From assembly GCF_011077955.1 (NCBI RefSeq), contig NZ_JAALBX010000011.1, forward strand, positions 90,442 to 154,441: a stretch of 64,000 bases of DNA, given 5' to 3'. A program made the translations under genes and the position numbers. This DNA comes from Citrobacter freundii (lineage in GTDB: Bacteria; Pseudomonadota; Gammaproteobacteria; Enterobacterales; Enterobacteriaceae). Below the pieces are notes generated by a model that was not told the DNA's origin, did not search any database, and saw only the letters and a program-made list of their open reading frames with translations. Below are positions 1 through 12,525 of this stretch, piece by piece. The number at the start of each line of letters is the position of its first letter. Positions within the stretch are counted from its first letter, which is position 1.

Positions 1-212
1 TGGGCGAACTGCTGGCGGATATAGTCGGCAGAGAGCATTTCGGCAGGCGTTCCGGTCATCCGGCCGGGAAAATAGGTCGCAATATGGCGGGCCTGCGTGC
101 TGGCGGTTTTTCCGGGAACAGCGCTCTGGGAAAATGCAGGAAGCATGACACCAACACTGAGCGTCAAACCGATCGCGCAATCGATCGCACACCGACGCAA
201 TGCGGGAAACAT
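1..212 (-). CDS. iap: Iap aminopeptidase, 5' part, cut by the window edge
   Basis: Reading the minus strand from the ATG at 212 gives 70 codons open to the window edge. The protein has a signal peptide (hydrophobic stretch about residues 10-26, ending near AFSQS) followed by TQARHIATYFPGRMTGTPAE. I recognise this as the N-terminus of Iap, the exported aminopeptidase that trims alkaline phosphatase isozymes. In E. coli iap also lies beside cysD, which supports the call. It diverges from cysG across a 240-bp intergenic region. Confidence 0.88.
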   Translation of the reverse strand, partial: MFPALRRCAIDCAIGLTLSVGVMLPAFSQSAVPGKTASTQARHIATYFPGRMTGTPAEMLSADYIRQQFA

Positions 213-354
213 AGATAATCCTTAATCACGGAAATAAACGAAAAAATTTTTCGCCTAGTATGAAACTGTGACGTGCGTTACACAATTTGATTTGCTCGGA
301 AAGCCCCGAAAAATCACGCCTTAAGCACTTTTTGAACCTAGCTTTGCCAAAGGC

Positions 355-373
355 TTATTCCTTTGTGGAACTA
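355..373 (+). promoter_or_regulatory. Probable CysB binding site upstream of cysG-cysDNC
   Basis: TTATTCCTTTGTGGAACTA lies about 80 bp before cysG. It closely resembles the region before E. coli cysD (from memory, TTATTCCTTTTTGGAACTA), where the LysR-type activator CysB binds. Its position in front of cysG suggests that the promoter now drives cysG and cysDNC together. No exact -35/-10 is assigned. Confidence 0.6.
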
Positions 374-454
374 CTCATGCCAATTGGTAATTTCATTCGT
401 TTTAAGGCGGCCCCTATAGTCGCTTCTGGATTCGGATGTTGAGTGAGCAAGCCT

Positions 455-1870
455 GTGGACTATCTTCCCCTTTTTGCAGACCTGAAAGCGCGCCCGGTAC
501 TTGTCGTCGGCGGCGGCGAGATTGCGGTGCGAAAAATTTCGCTACTGCGTCGCGCAGGCGCGATTGTGCGCATCGTCGCTAAAAAACTGGCGATGGAGTT
601 GCAGCGGGACGTTGACGCAGGCCATGTCGAATGGCTGGCCCAGGAGTTTGACGAATCGCAGCTCGACAACGTTTTTCTGGTCATTGCCGCCACTAACAAC
701 CGCGAGCTAAATCGCAAGGTCTTTGATGCGGCGAATGCGCGTCATCGCCTGGTCAATGTGGTGGATGATCAACCGCTGTGTTCTTTTATTTTCCCTTCCA
801 TTATCGATCGCTCGCCGCTTGTGGTGGCGGTCTCTTCCGGCGGAAATGCTCCGGTGCTGGCGCGCTTGCTGCGTGAGAAACTCGAATCGCTGTTGCCCCA
901 ACGCCTTGGGCGCATGGCAACGGTTGCAGGGAGCTTTCGCGAACGTATCAAAACCGTGCTGGGGACGACCGATGCGCGGCGACGCTTTTGGGAGCAGGCG
1001 TTCCGTGGACGTTTTGCAAGCCTGATGGCGACCGGTAATGAAGCTGCGGCAATAGAGGTGCTGGAAGCGTCTCTTGCGGCGCCTCAGCAACAAGCCGGTG
1101 AAATAATTCTGGTGGGCGCGGGGCCTGGCGATGCGGGGCTGTTAACGCTTCGCGGTTTGCAGGTGCTTCAGCAAGCAGATGTGGTGCTGTATGACCATCT
1201 GGTGAGCGATGACGTGCTTGAACTGGTACGCCGCGACGCCGATCGGATTTGCGTGGGGAAACGCGCGGGTGAACATGCCGTTGCCCAACATGAAACTAAC
1301 CAAATGCTGGTGGACCTGGCGCGCGAGGGTAAAACCGTCGTGCGCCTTAAAGGCGGCGATCCGTTTATTTTTGGTCGTGGCGGCGAAGAACTTCAGGCGG
1401 CTGCGCAGGCAGGCGTTGCGTTTCAGGTGGTGCCAGGCATCACCGCTGCCGCGGGTGCGACGGCATACGCAGGCATTCCGTTAACCCATCGCGAGTATGC
1501 CCAGAGCGTGACCTTCGTCACCGGCCACTACAAGCCTGACAGCCAGCCGTTTGACTGGGCGCATCTGGCGCAAGGCCGTCAGACACTCGCCATTTACATG
1601 GGCACCATGAAGGCGGCGCTTATCAGCGAACAACTGATACACCATGGCCGCAGCGCTGATACGCCGGTTGCGGTGATAAGTCGCGGCACCCGGTCAGATC
1701 AACAAGTGCTGACCGGCACATTACAACAACTTGATGACCTGGCGAAACGCTCGCCGATGCCCGCTTTGCTGGTAATTGGCGAAGTGGTGGCGCTCAACGA
1801 GCAACTCGCCTGGTTTCACCCAACAACTCAGGCAGAGGGCGATTCCTCAGCCGTAGTGACTTTGGCTTAG
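455..1870 (+). CDS. cysG: Siroheme synthase CysG (second, sulfate-linked type)
   Basis: Trifunctional cytosolic enzyme that converts uroporphyrinogen III to siroheme, the cofactor of sulfite and nitrite reductases. The N-terminal third is the precorrin-2 dehydrogenase/ferrochelatase module: NAD-binding [11 protein letters not shown] at about residues 16-26 and the [16 protein letters not shown] motif holding the catalytic-region serine. The C-terminal half is the uroporphyrinogen methyltransferase: [34 protein letters not shown] and [24 protein letters not shown] at 443 is in frame, but related proteins begin MDYLPLF, which matches the GTG at 455. In E. coli the only cysG sits with nirBDC. 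Here it stands 59 bp before cysD, an arrangement I know from Klebsiella and relatives, so it likely supplies siroheme to sulfite reductase under CysB control. Confidence 0.93.
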   Translation: MDYLPLFADLKARPVLVVGGGEIAVRKISLLRRAGAIVRIVAKKLAMELQRDVDAGHVEWLAQEFDESQLDNVFLVIAATNNRELNRKVFDAANARHRLVNVVDDQPLCSFIFPSIIDRSPLVVAVSSGGNAPVLARLLREKLESLLPQRLGRMATVAGSFRERIKTVLGTTDARRRFWEQAFRGRFASLMATGNEAAAIEVLEASLAAPQQQAGEIILVGAGPGDAGLLTLRGLQVLQQADVVLYDHLVSDDVLELVRRDADRICVGKRAGEHAVAQHETNQMLVDLAREGKTVVRLKGGDPFIFGRGGEELQAAAQAGVAFQVVPGITAAAGATAYAGIPLTHREYAQSVTFVTGHYKPDSQPFDWAHLAQGRQTLAIYMGTMKAALISEQLIHHGRSADTPVAVISRGTRSDQQVLTGTLQQLDDLAKRSPMPALLVIGEVVALNEQLAWFHPTTQAEGDSSAVVTLA

Positions 1871-1929
1871 GTTCTGGCGCGACAGCCGTAACACAATGCC
1901 TGCGCTGTCAGGCCTTATAAGGAAAGGTT

Positions 1930-2838
1930 ATGGATCAAAAACGACTCACTCACCTGCGACAACTGGAGGCGGAAAGCATCCATATCATTCGTGAAGTTGC
2001 CGCAGAATTCGCAAACCCGGTCATGATGTACTCCATCGGCAAGGACTCAAGCGTCATGCTGCACCTGGCGCGTAAAGCGTTTTATCCAGGTACCCTGCCG
2101 TTCCCGCTGCTGCATGTTGATACCGGCTGGAAATTCCGTGAGATGTACGAATTCCGTGACCGTACCGCAAAAGCCTATGGCTGCGAACTGCTGGTGCACA
2201 AAAATCCGGAAGGCGTGGCGATGGGCATCAACCCCTTTGTTCACGGCAGCGCCAAACACACCGATATCATGAAAACCGAAGGTCTGAAGCAGGCGCTGAA
2301 TAAATACAGTTTTGATGCCGCATTCGGCGGCGCGCGGCGCGATGAAGAAAAATCCCGCGCTAAAGAGCGGATCTACTCGTTTCGCGACCGTTTCCATCGT
2401 TGGGACCCGAAAAACCAGCGACCGGAACTGTGGCATAACTACAACGGCCAGATTAACAAAGGCGAAAGTATTCGCGTGTTCCCGCTCTCCAACTGGACTG
2501 AGCTTGATATCTGGCAGTACATCTACCTGGAAAATATCGACATTGTGCCGCTTTACCTGGCGGCTGAGCGCCCGGTGCTGGAGCGCGATGGCATGCTGAT
2601 GATGATTGACGACGATCGTATCGACCTGAAGCCGGGTGATGTGATTGAAAAACGGATGGTGCGTTTTCGCACCCTTGGCTGCTGGCCGTTGACGGGTGCG
2701 GTGGAATCTCATGCGCAAACGCTGCCGGAAATCATCGAAGAGATGCTGGTTTCCACCACCAGCGAACGGCAAGGACGGATGATCGACCGCGATCAGGCAG
2801 GCTCCATGGAGCTTAAAAAACGTCAGGGTTATTTCTAA
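1930..2838 (+). CDS. cysD: Sulfate adenylyltransferase subunit 2
   Basis: Catalytic subunit of ATP sulfurylase, which makes adenosine 5'-phosphosulfate (APS) from sulfate and ATP together with the GTPase CysN. It is a PAPS-reductase-like adenine nucleotide alpha hydrolase: the PP-loop is [20 protein letters not shown] at about residues 33-52, followed by [18 protein letters not shown]. The length of 302 residues equals the E. coli protein. The ribosome binding site AAGGAAAGG precedes the ATG. The stop is 11 bp before cysN, so the two are translated from one message. Confidence 0.97.
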   Translation: MDQKRLTHLRQLEAESIHIIREVAAEFANPVMMYSIGKDSSVMLHLARKAFYPGTLPFPLLHVDTGWKFREMYEFRDRTAKAYGCELLVHKNPEGVAMGINPFVHGSAKHTDIMKTEGLKQALNKYSFDAAFGGARRDEEKSRAKERIYSFRDRFHRWDPKNQRPELWHNYNGQINKGESIRVFPLSNWTELDIWQYIYLENIDIVPLYLAAERPVLERDGMLMMIDDDRIDLKPGDVIEKRMVRFRTLGCWPLTGAVESHAQTLPEIIEEMLVSTTSERQGRMIDRDQAGSMELKKRQGYF

Positions 2839-2849
2839 GGAGCCGGCTT

Positions 2850-4277
2850 ATGAACAGCACTATTGCACAACAAATTGCCGATGAAGGTGGCGTAGAGGCT
2901 TACCTGCATGCGCAACAACATAAAAGCCTGCTGCGTTTTTTGACCTGCGGCAGCGTGGATGACGGGAAAAGTACCCTGATTGGCCGACTGCTGCACGATA
3001 CCCGTCAGATTTACGAAGATCAGCTCTCTTCGTTGCATAATGATAGTAAGCGCCACGGCACGCAGGGCGAGAAACTTGATCTGGCGCTACTGGTGGACGG
3101 CTTGCAGGCCGAGCGCGAGCAGGGCATTACCATTGACGTGGCCTACCGCTATTTTTCTACTGAGAAACGTAAATTTATTATCGCGGATACGCCGGGCCAC
3201 GAGCAGTACACCCGCAATATGGCGACGGGCGCGTCCAACTGTGATTTAGCGATCCTGCTAATGGACGCGCGCAAAGGCGTGCTCGATCAGACTCGCCGCC
3301 ACAGTTTTATCTCCACGCTGCTTGGAATAAAGCATCTGATCGTGGCGGTGAATAAAATGGATCTGGTGAATTTCAGCGAGGCGACGTTTGAGCAGATCAA
3401 ACAGGACTATCTGACCTTTGCTGAGCAGTTACCGGGATCGCTGGATATTCGTTTTGTGCCGCTGTCGGCGCTGGAAGGGGACAACGTTGCCAACCAGAGC
3501 GACAACATGCCGTGGTACACCGGCCCGACGTTACTGGAAGTACTGGAGACGGTTGAGATCCGCAACGATGTTGAGCAGCAATCGCTGCGTTTCCCGGTAC
3601 AGTACGTTAACCGTCCGAATCTTGATTTCCGGGGTTATGCGGGCACCGTTGCGTCAGGCGTGGTAAAAGTCGGGCAACGCGTCAAAGTCTTGCCGTCCGG
3701 CGTGGAATCCACGGTGGCACGTATCGTGACCTTCGACGGTGACTTGCAGGAAGCGGCGGCGGGTGAAGCTATCACACTGGTGTTGAAAGATGAGATTGAT
3801 ATCAGCCGTGGCGATGTGCTGCTGGATGCCGGTGAACAACTGACCACGGTCCAGGGCGCGAAAGTCGACGTCGTATGGATGGCGGAGCAGCCGCTGACGC
3901 CGGGCCAAAGTTATGACATTAAAGTCGCGGGTAAAAAGACGCGCGCACGTGTCGACAATATTCACTTTCAGGTTGATATCAATAACCTGACTCAGCGCGT
4001 GGTCGACACGTTGCCGCTGAATGGTATTGGGCTTGTGGATCTGACTTTTGATGAACCGCTCACGCTCGATCCTTATCAACACAATCCGGTGACCGGCGGC
4101 CTTATCTTTATCGATCGCCTGTCTAACGTGACGGTGGGCGCCGGGATGGTGCTGGAGCCGCAGACTGAAATATTCCAGGAGCCTTCCGCGTTTAGCGCAT
4201 TTGAGCTGGAGTTGAACGCGCTGGTGCGTCGTCACTTCCCGCACTGGGGCGCGCGCGATTTACTGGGAGGAAAATAA
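2850..4277 (+). CDS. cysN: Sulfate adenylyltransferase subunit 1 (GTPase)
   Basis: The elongation-factor-like GTPase subunit that couples GTP hydrolysis to APS formation by CysD. The G motifs are visible: [10 protein letters not shown] (G1, about residues 35-44), [10 protein letters not shown] (G2), [12 protein letters not shown] (G3) and VNKMDL (G4). Beta-barrel domains II and III follow. It is 475 residues long, the usual length, and is not fused to an APS kinase domain because cysC is separate. Its TAA stop shares the A with the ATG of cysC, so translation is coupled. Confidence 0.97.
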   Translation: MNSTIAQQIADEGGVEAYLHAQQHKSLLRFLTCGSVDDGKSTLIGRLLHDTRQIYEDQLSSLHNDSKRHGTQGEKLDLALLVDGLQAEREQGITIDVAYRYFSTEKRKFIIADTPGHEQYTRNMATGASNCDLAILLMDARKGVLDQTRRHSFISTLLGIKHLIVAVNKMDLVNFSEATFEQIKQDYLTFAEQLPGSLDIRFVPLSALEGDNVANQSDNMPWYTGPTLLEVLETVEIRNDVEQQSLRFPVQYVNRPNLDFRGYAGTVASGVVKVGQRVKVLPSGVESTVARIVTFDGDLQEAAAGEAITLVLKDEIDISRGDVLLDAGEQLTTVQGAKVDVVWMAEQPLTPGQSYDIKVAGKKTRARVDNIHFQVDINNLTQRVVDTLPLNGIGLVDLTFDEPLTLDPYQHNPVTGGLIFIDRLSNVTVGAGMVLEPQTEIFQEPSAFSAFELELNALVRRHFPHWGARDLLGGK

Positions 4278-4882
4278 TGGCGGCCCATGACGAAAATGTC
4301 GTCTGGCATTCACACCTGGTGACCCGCGAAGCCCGGGAAACGCTTCACGGGCATCGCGGCGTGGTGCTGTGGTTTACCGGGCTTTCGGGTTCAGGGAAAT
4401 CTACCCTGGCAGGCGCGCTGGAAACCGCGCTACATGAGCGTGGCGTCAGCACCTATCTGCTGGATGGTGATAACGTCCGCCACGGTTTGTGTAGCGATCT
4501 GGGATTCAGTGAGGCCGATCGTAAAGAAAACATTCGTCGCGTGGGTGAAGTGGCGAATCTGATGGTGGATGCCGGGCTTGTTATATTGACGGCGTTTATA
4601 TCTCCTCATCGTGCTGAACGTGACATGGTACGCCAGCGAGTTGGTGAAGGACGCTTCATTGAAGTGTTTGTTGATACCCCGCTGGCAGTCTGCGAAGCCA
4701 GAGATCCAAAGGGTTTATACAAAAAAGCCCGTGCGGGTGAATTGCCCAATTTCACCGGTATTGATGCCGTTTATGAAGCGCCGATACACCCTGAAATACA
4801 TTTAGATGGTGAACAATTGGTAACAAATTTGATTGCGCAAATATTAGACCTGCTGCGTCACGACGATATTATCAAATTCTGA
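4277..4882 (+). CDS. cysC: Adenylylsulfate kinase
   Basis: Phosphorylates APS to PAPS, the next step of assimilatory sulfate activation. The Walker A motif GLSGSGKST lies at about residues 35-43. The [16 protein letters not shown] segment binds APS, and the [13 protein letters not shown] and [21 protein letters not shown] segments are family signatures. At 201 residues it is full length. A GC-rich hairpin without a good T-run follows at about 4889-4911, so part of the transcript may continue into ygbE. Confidence 0.97.
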   Translation: MAAHDENVVWHSHLVTREARETLHGHRGVVLWFTGLSGSGKSTLAGALETALHERGVSTYLLDGDNVRHGLCSDLGFSEADRKENIRRVGEVANLMVDAGLVILTAFISPHRAERDMVRQRVGEGRFIEVFVDTPLAVCEARDPKGLYKKARAGELPNFTGIDAVYEAPIHPEIHLDGEQLVTNLIAQILDLLRHDDIIKF

Positions 4883-4933
4883 GACAGCGCCGGGAGAACA
4901 TCCCTCCCGGCACGTCAGGTCACAGGATCAGGT

Positions 4934-5257
4934 ATGCGCAATTCATTAAATACGATTATTTCGCAGGCATTCGCCACGCCTGCTGCGGAAGAGAATACCT
5001 GGACATTCCCTGGCGCCATTGTGGGCTTTTTCGCCTGGCTACTGGCGTTAGGCTTTCCCTTTCTGTTCTATGGATCTAACACCCTTTTCTTCTTTCTCTA
5101 CACCTGGCCTTTCTTTCTGGCGCTGATGCCCGTGGCCGTCGTTATTGGCATCGCCATGCACTCTTTACTTCTTGGCCGCCTCGTCATAAGTACCGTCGCG
5201 ACGCTTATCACGGTTGCGGTGATTTTTGGTACGCTGTTTTTATGGCTTATGGGCTAA
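4934..5257 (+). CDS. ygbE: YgbE, small inner-membrane protein of unknown function (DUF3561)
   Basis: The 107-residue protein has three hydrophobic segments (about residues 27-47, 50-75 and 82-106) and a short polar N-terminus. Sequence and position between cysC and ftsB match E. coli YgbE, whose function is not known. The start is the ATG after CAGGATCAGGT. A 170-bp gap with no obvious gene separates it from ftsB and presumably carries the ftsB-ispD promoter. Confidence 0.88.
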   Translation: MRNSLNTIISQAFATPAAEENTWTFPGAIVGFFAWLLALGFPFLFYGSNTLFFFLYTWPFFLALMPVAVVIGIAMHSLLLGRLVISTVATLITVAVIFGTLFLWLMG

Positions 5258-5430
5258 GTTAATACTTACGTCAAAACGTAACGAACTATTTATTCCGCTC
5301 CCGCGCTTTACGCACGGCGCACAAACGCGTGTTATGTGATACATTTTGCCGCTGTTTCAGGAGTCAGATTGGGCCAGGTAGTGCCCGATAGAAAGTTGTG
5401 GGATGATGATGCCGTTTTTCAGGGGGCAGA

Positions 5431-5742
5431 ATGGGTAAACTAACACTGCTATTGCTGGCATTAGTCGTCTGGCTACAATATTCATTGTGGTTTGGTAAAA
5501 ACGGCGTTCATGACTATACCCGCGTCAATGATGATGTGGCGGCTCAGCAAGCAACTAACGCAAAACTAAAAGCGCGTAACGATCAATTGTTCGCCGAGAT
5601 TGACGATCTTAACGGCGGGCAAGAAGCGATTGAAGAACGCGCACGTAACGAATTGAGCATGACCAAGCCTGGCGAAACCTTTTTTCGTCTGGTGCCTGAT
5701 ACCTCTAAGCAGGCGGCTGGGTCACGGCAGAATAATCGATAA
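5431..5742 (+). CDS. ftsB: Cell division protein FtsB
   Basis: Bitopic division protein that forms the FtsQ-FtsB-FtsL complex in the inner membrane and helps activate septal peptidoglycan synthesis. Residues 3-20 form the single TM helix ([18 protein letters not shown]). A periplasmic coiled coil of about residues 30-70 follows ([20 protein letters not shown]), then the [18 protein letters not shown] region that contacts FtsQ. The ribosome binding site AGGGGGCAGA precedes the ATG. The stop is 18 bp before ispD. Confidence 0.95.
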   Translation: MGKLTLLLLALVVWLQYSLWFGKNGVHDYTRVNDDVAAQQATNAKLKARNDQLFAEIDDLNGGQEAIEERARNELSMTKPGETFFRLVPDTSKQAAGSRQNNR

Positions 5743-5760
5743 CAGGCTCAGGTTTTACAC

Positions 5761-6471
5761 ATGGCATCTTCCTGTGCGGACGTGATTGCCGTGGTGCCGG
5801 CTGCCGGGATTGGCAGCCGCATGCAATCAGACTGTCCCAAACAATATCTCACCATTGGTGATCACACTATTCTTGAACACGCGGTGGCAAGCTTACTGCG
5901 TCATCCTCGCGTGGGCCGCGTTATTGTGGCCCTAAGCCCAAACGATCGGCAATTTGACGCGCTCCCGTTGGCGCACGACTCGCGTGTAACGCGCGTTGAT
6001 GGCGGTCGGGAGCGGGCGGATTCGGTGCTGGCAGGCCTAAACATCGCCACCGACGCCTCTTGGGTGTTGGTTCATGACGCGGCGCGTCCGTGTCTGCACC
6101 CTGATGACCTCAATGCGCTGCTTGCTATTACCGCTCACAGTCATGTCGGCGGGATCTTAGCCGCACCGGTGCGCGATACCATGAAACGCGGCGAGCCGGG
6201 AAAAGCGCTCATCGCACATACCGTTGATCGCACCGATCTCTGGCATGCGCTGACCCCTCAGCTTTTCCCACTTGAATTACTACGCGACTGCCTTACCCGG
6301 GCGCTCAATGACGGGGCGACCATTACCGACGAGGCGTCGGCGCTGGAACATTGCGGGTATCATCCCGAATTAGTGGCCGGGCGCGGCGATAATATCAAAG
6401 TAACGCGCCCTGAAGACCTTGCCCTTGCGGCGTTTTATCTTACCCGTTTAACCCAGATGGAGAATGCATAA
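5761..6471 (+). CDS. ispD: 2-C-methyl-D-erythritol 4-phosphate cytidylyltransferase
   Basis: Third enzyme of the MEP pathway to isoprenoids; joins CTP and MEP to give CDP-ME. The nucleotide-binding motif [20 protein letters not shown] lies at about residues 11-30, and the family signature [15 protein letters not shown] near residue 100. The length of 236 residues is standard. It shares one base with ispF (TAATG), a coupled pair of neighbouring pathway steps. Confidence 0.97.
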   Translation: MASSCADVIAVVPAAGIGSRMQSDCPKQYLTIGDHTILEHAVASLLRHPRVGRVIVALSPNDRQFDALPLAHDSRVTRVDGGRERADSVLAGLNIATDASWVLVHDAARPCLHPDDLNALLAITAHSHVGGILAAPVRDTMKRGEPGKALIAHTVDRTDLWHALTPQLFPLELLRDCLTRALNDGATITDEASALEHCGYHPELVAGRGDNIKVTRPEDLALAAFYLTRLTQMENA

Positions 6472-6950
6472 TGCGGATCGGACACGGCTTCGATGTACAC
6501 GCTTTTGGCGGCCCAGGCCCACTGATCATTGGGGGCGTGCGAATCCCTTATGAAAAAGGCCTGCTGGCCCATTCTGACGGCGATGTGGCATTGCATGCCT
6601 TGACCGACGCGCTGTTGGGCGCGGCGGCGCTTGGGGATATCGGCAAACTGTTTCCGGACACCGATCCCGCGTTTAAAGGCGCAGACAGCCGCGAACTGCT
6701 GCGTGAAGCATGGCGTCGCATTCAGGCTAAGGGCTATACCCTTGGCAACGTTGATGTAACGATCATTGCCCAGGCGCCAAAAATGCTGCCGCATATTCCG
6801 CAGATGCGTGTATTTATTGCAGAGGATTTAGGCTGCCATATGGATGACGTTAACGTGAAGGCTACGACCACCGAGAAGCTCGGTTTTACCGGACGCGGCG
6901 AAGGCATCGCCTGTGAAGCGGTAGCCTTGCTGATGAAGGTGAAAGCCTGA
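6471..6950 (+). CDS. ispF: 2-C-methyl-D-erythritol 2,4-cyclodiphosphate synthase
   Basis: Fifth MEP-pathway enzyme; cyclises CDP-ME 2-phosphate with loss of CMP. The N-terminus [13 protein letters not shown] carries the zinc-binding Asp and His (DVH), and [27 protein letters not shown] is the family signature split around the third metal ligand. The [18 protein letters not shown] segment near the C-terminus binds the cytidine. 159 residues. The stop TGA overlaps the start of truD. Confidence 0.97.
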   Translation: MRIGHGFDVHAFGGPGPLIIGGVRIPYEKGLLAHSDGDVALHALTDALLGAAALGDIGKLFPDTDPAFKGADSRELLREAWRRIQAKGYTLGNVDVTIIAQAPKMLPHIPQMRVFIAEDLGCHMDDVNVKATTTEKLGFTGRGEGIACEAVALLMKVKA

Positions 6951-7976
6951 TGGATTTTGAACACCTTTCCTGGCTGCATGGCAAGCCGCAGGGTTCCGGA
7001 GTACTTAAGGCTGCGCCGGAAGATTTTGTCGTCGTTGAAGATTTAGGGTTTGCGCCGGACGGCGAGGGCGAGCATCTTTTAGTACGTATCCAAAAAAAAG
7101 GCTGCAATACCCGTTTCGTTGCTGACGCACTGGCCAAATACCTAAAAGTCCCGGCGCGTGAAGTGAGTGCGGCAGGCCAAAAAGACAAATATGCGGTTAC
7201 GGAGCAGTGGTTATGCGTACGCTTGCCAGGCAAAGAGATGCCGGATTTGAGCGGATTTGCTCTTGAAGGCTGCCAGGTGCTGGAATACGCGCGGCATAAA
7301 CGCAAACTGCGTACCGGCGCGTTAAAAGGCAATGCGTTCACGCTGGTGCTGCGCAACATCACGCAGCGCGAAGAGATGGAGCAACGCCTCGAGGCGGTGA
7401 AAACCGCGGGCGTACCAAACTACTTCGGTCCGCAACGTTTTGGCCGCGGCGGCAGCAATCTTATTCAGGCGCGGGTATGGGCGCAAAACAATGCGCCGCT
7501 GCGCGATCGCAATAAACGCAGTTTTGCATTGTCAGCAGCACGCAGCGCGTTGTTTAATCAGTTGGTGAGCGAGCGACTGAAAAAAACAGACTTTAATCAA
7601 GTTGTTGATGGCGATGCGCTACAATTAGCGGGGCGCGGGAGTTGGTTTGTGGCAACGCAAGACGAACTGCCGACGCTCCAACAACGCGTTGATGATCATG
7701 AGCTATTAATCACCGCAGCGCTGCCCGGTAGTGGTGAGTGGGGAACGGCGCGCGAGGCGCTGGAAAATGAACAACGCGCCATTGCCGGCGAGACGGATTT
7801 ACAGGCTTTATTAGTGCGTGAGAAAGTAGACGCCGCGCGTCGCGCTATGCTGATGTACCCACAAGAGATGCGCTGGCAATGGCTGGATGATGCCACGGTT
7901 GAAGTGAGCTTCTGGCTGCCAGCAGGCAGTTTTGCCACCAGTGTGGTAAGGGAATTGATAACAACGTCGGGTGATT

Positions 7977-7996
<20 letters not shown>
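6950..7996 (+). CDS. truD: tRNA pseudouridine(13) synthase TruD
   Basis: Makes pseudouridine 13 in tRNA-Glu. The catalytic Asp lies in the conserved [14 protein letters not shown] block (about residues 75-88). [15 protein letters not shown] (about residues 152-166) is the TruD family signature. The protein is 348 residues, against 349 in E. coli. Its 3' end overlaps the start of surE by 20 bp, part of a series of overlaps from ispD to pcm. Confidence 0.96.
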
Positions 7997-9358
<1,362 letters not shown>

Positions 9359-9484
9359 ACCAGGACTTTTTCCTGTTTCCTTATTAGCTTTTCAGCGTAT
9401 GGTGAGGCGAAATTACATATTGCTGATGGCCCGATACGGTTGTCTTCATTTTTAAGCAGTAGCGACCATCTTTTTGGGGGAACA

Positions 9485-10615
9485 ATGAGCACGGGAAGCC
9501 ATAAATTCACAGTACGCCAGATGGCGACACTTTCTCTAATTTCACTCCTGGTAGCTGGGTGCTCGTCCGAGAATCAATCGCAAGCGCCGATCAGCTCCGT
9601 TGGCGGCAGTGGTAATAGCGGCAGCGGCGGGATGTTGATAACCCCACCGCCCAAGATGAATACGCCTGCTCCGGCGCCGCAAATGTCTTCGCCGCAAATC
9701 CAACCGGCTCAACCTGTTGTTAACCAACCTGCGCATGTTCAGACGGTGCCTGCTGAGCCAGTTCGTACAGAAAATGGCCGAATTGTTTACGATCGTAAAT
9801 ATGGGAACATTCCGAAGGGAAGCTATACGGGTGGTAGCACATATACCGTTAAGCGCGGTGATACTCTTTTCTATATCGCCTGGATAACCGGTAATGATTT
9901 CCGTGACTTAGCGCAGCGTAATAACGTTCAGCCCCCTTATGGACTTAACGTTGGACAGACCTTACAGGTAGGAAACGCATCGGGAACACCTATCACTGGC
10001 GGAAATGCAATAACTCAAGCCGATGCTAGTGCACAAGGAATCATTACACCGCCTGCACAAAATTCCACCACGGTAGTTGCGTCTAAACCAACAATTACGT
10101 ATTCTGAGTCTTCAGGTGAACAAAGTGCTAATAAAATGTTGCCGAACAACCGGCCTGGCGGGACTGTTGTCACCGCACCGGTAACGGCACCTGTGATGAG
10201 TTCTACTGAACCGACTGTCAGCAGTACGACAACCAGCACGCCAATTTCTACATGGCGCTGGCCGGCTGAAGGCAAGGTTATCGACACCTTCTCTGCCAAT
10301 GAAGGCGGTAATAAAGGGGTCGATATCGCAGGCAGTAAAGGGCAGGCTATTATCGCTACAGCTGATGGGCGAGTAGTTTATGCCGGTAACGCTCTGCGCG
10401 GTTACGGTAATCTTATCATCATAAAACATAACGATGATTACCTGAGTGCCTACGCCCATAACGACACTATGCTGGTCCGGGAACAACAAGAAGTTAAGGC
10501 GGGGCAAAAAATAGCTACCATGGGTAGCACCGGCACCAGTTCTACACGCTTACATTTTGAAATTCGTTACAAGGGGAAATCCGTAAACCCGCTGCGTTAC
10601 TTACCGCAGCGATAA
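9485..10615 (+). CDS. nlpD: Murein hydrolase activator NlpD (lipoprotein)
   Basis: Outer-membrane lipoprotein that activates the septal amidase AmiC during daughter-cell separation. The signal peptide ends in a lipobox (LLVAGC, Cys at about residue 26). A low-complexity Pro/Gln linker follows, then a LysM domain ([20 protein letters not shown], about residues 118-162), and a C-terminal LytM/peptidase M23 domain from about residue 270. LytM lacks the full catalytic set, as expected for an activator. The start is placed at the ATG after TTTTTGGGGG rather than at an upstream in-frame TTG. In E. coli the main rpoS promoter lies within this gene. Confidence 0.95.
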   Translation: MSTGSHKFTVRQMATLSLISLLVAGCSSENQSQAPISSVGGSGNSGSGGMLITPPPKMNTPAPAPQMSSPQIQPAQPVVNQPAHVQTVPAEPVRTENGRIVYDRKYGNIPKGSYTGGSTYTVKRGDTLFYIAWITGNDFRDLAQRNNVQPPYGLNVGQTLQVGNASGTPITGGNAITQADASAQGIITPPAQNSTTVVASKPTITYSESSGEQSANKMLPNNRPGGTVVTAPVTAPVMSSTEPTVSSTTTSTPISTWRWPAEGKVIDTFSANEGGNKGVDIAGSKGQAIIATADGRVVYAGNALRGYGNLIIIKHNDDYLSAYAHNDTMLVREQQEVKAGQKIATMGSTGTSSTRLHFEIRYKGKSVNPLRYLPQR

Positions 10616-10733
10616 ATTGGTAATGCGGTTTGTCTCAGTTTTACAGGACGCTTTTTGAACACTGTTTTCATGGCGTCCTGATAAAAATAGCGACAGGCGC
10701 TTTACTTAGGGATCACGGGTAGGAGCCACCTTT

Positions 10734-11726
<993 letters not shown>

Positions 11727-11743
11727 TTAACAGGTTCTTCAGG

Positions 11744-11770
11744 AAGGCCAGTCTCAGGACTGGCCTTTTT
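11744..11770 (+). terminator. Rho-independent terminator of rpoS
   Basis: A 10-bp perfect stem (AAGGCCAGTC / GACTGGCCTT) with a TCAG loop is followed by a T-run, 17 bp after the rpoS stop. Confidence 0.92.
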
Positions 11771-11951
11771 TATTTCTCACTCCATCTCAAATCCTGCGGG
11801 CGAATTCATCAGCCTATTTTGGCTCGGCATTCGTGCTTTTCCCTTCCTGCTAACAGAACAGCCAGTGGCGTCTTTGTAAGCCTTATAGATGTCTTTTGAG
11901 CCACATTAATGCCGCCTTATGAAAGCGGATTTTTTGTGACGGCTTCGCGTG

Positions 11952-12356
11952 TTAATCCATCATTTTGCGAATCAACGCGCAAAATTGCGCGCGCTCATGG
12001 GAGCTTAATCGCCCCAGGAATGCCGCATCCACACTTTCCCCGAGCGGCAAACTTTCACGCAGTAGCGCATTTCCTCTCGCGGTTAGAAAAACGAAACGAC
12101 GCCGCTTATCCTGCGGATCGGGTCTGCGCTCTACAAGGTCGCGTGTTTCCATCCGGTTTAGCATCTCGGCGAGCGTCGCTTTGGTGCTTACCGCCACCTC
12201 AGTCAGTGCGACTTGCTCAATCCCCGGATGCTCAGCGATAGCGCGCATCACCGCATATTGCGGTTTGGTAAGCGTTGGCAATACCTGCTGCCAGTGTGAC
12301 GTATGGCGCTGGAAAAGCTGACGTAGCAGATGAAAGGCTTCATCTCTTAATTTCAT
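11952..12356 (-). CDS. hosA: MarR-family repressor HosA
   Basis: A 134-residue MarR/SlyA-type winged-helix regulator. The DNA-binding region is LTKPQYAVMRAIAEHPGIEQVALTEVAVSTKATLAEMLNRMETRDLVERR, with the wing PDPQDKRRRFVFLT. It closely matches E. coli HosA, known to repress the non-oxidative hydroxyarylic acid decarboxylase operon and to respond to 4-hydroxybenzoate. The start is the ATG at 12356 (MKLRDEAF). An upstream in-frame extension runs into the shared regulatory region and is unlikely to be translated. The gene diverges from vdcB, its expected target. Confidence 0.88.
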   Translation of the reverse strand: MKLRDEAFHLLRQLFQRHTSHWQQVLPTLTKPQYAVMRAIAEHPGIEQVALTEVAVSTKATLAEMLNRMETRDLVERRPDPQDKRRRFVFLTARGNALLRESLPLGESVDAAFLGRLSSHERAQFCALIRKMMD

Positions 12357-12495
12357 GAAAACTCCGTGTTCATAATGCTGCCAGGGCAACGCCGTTAGCT
12401 TTCGGCATTTTATTGCCTGCAACATTAGCGAAAAATGCGCAGCTAGACGACCCCTATTGCGAGCCACATCAGAGAGGCGTAAATTCAACTTTATA

Positions 12496-12509
12496 GTTCG
12501 TATACGAAC
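12496..12509. promoter_or_regulatory. Palindromic operator, probable HosA site
   Basis: GTTCGTATACGAAC is a perfect 14-bp palindrome 16 bp before the vdcB ATG and between the divergent hosA and vdcB. It agrees with what I recall of the published HosA operator. Its position would block transcription of vdcBCD. Confidence 0.8.
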
Positions 12510-12525
12510 AAATAGAGAGAAAGGA

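Noticed and set aside
213..442. Possible CRISPR array near iap
   Set aside because: In many enterics CRISPR-cas lies beside iap, but the iap-cysG gap has no repeated units and the other side of iap is outside the window.
2047..2772. 241-codon open frame antisense to cysD
   Set aside because: It mirrors the codon bias of cysD, has no family resemblance and no ribosome binding site.
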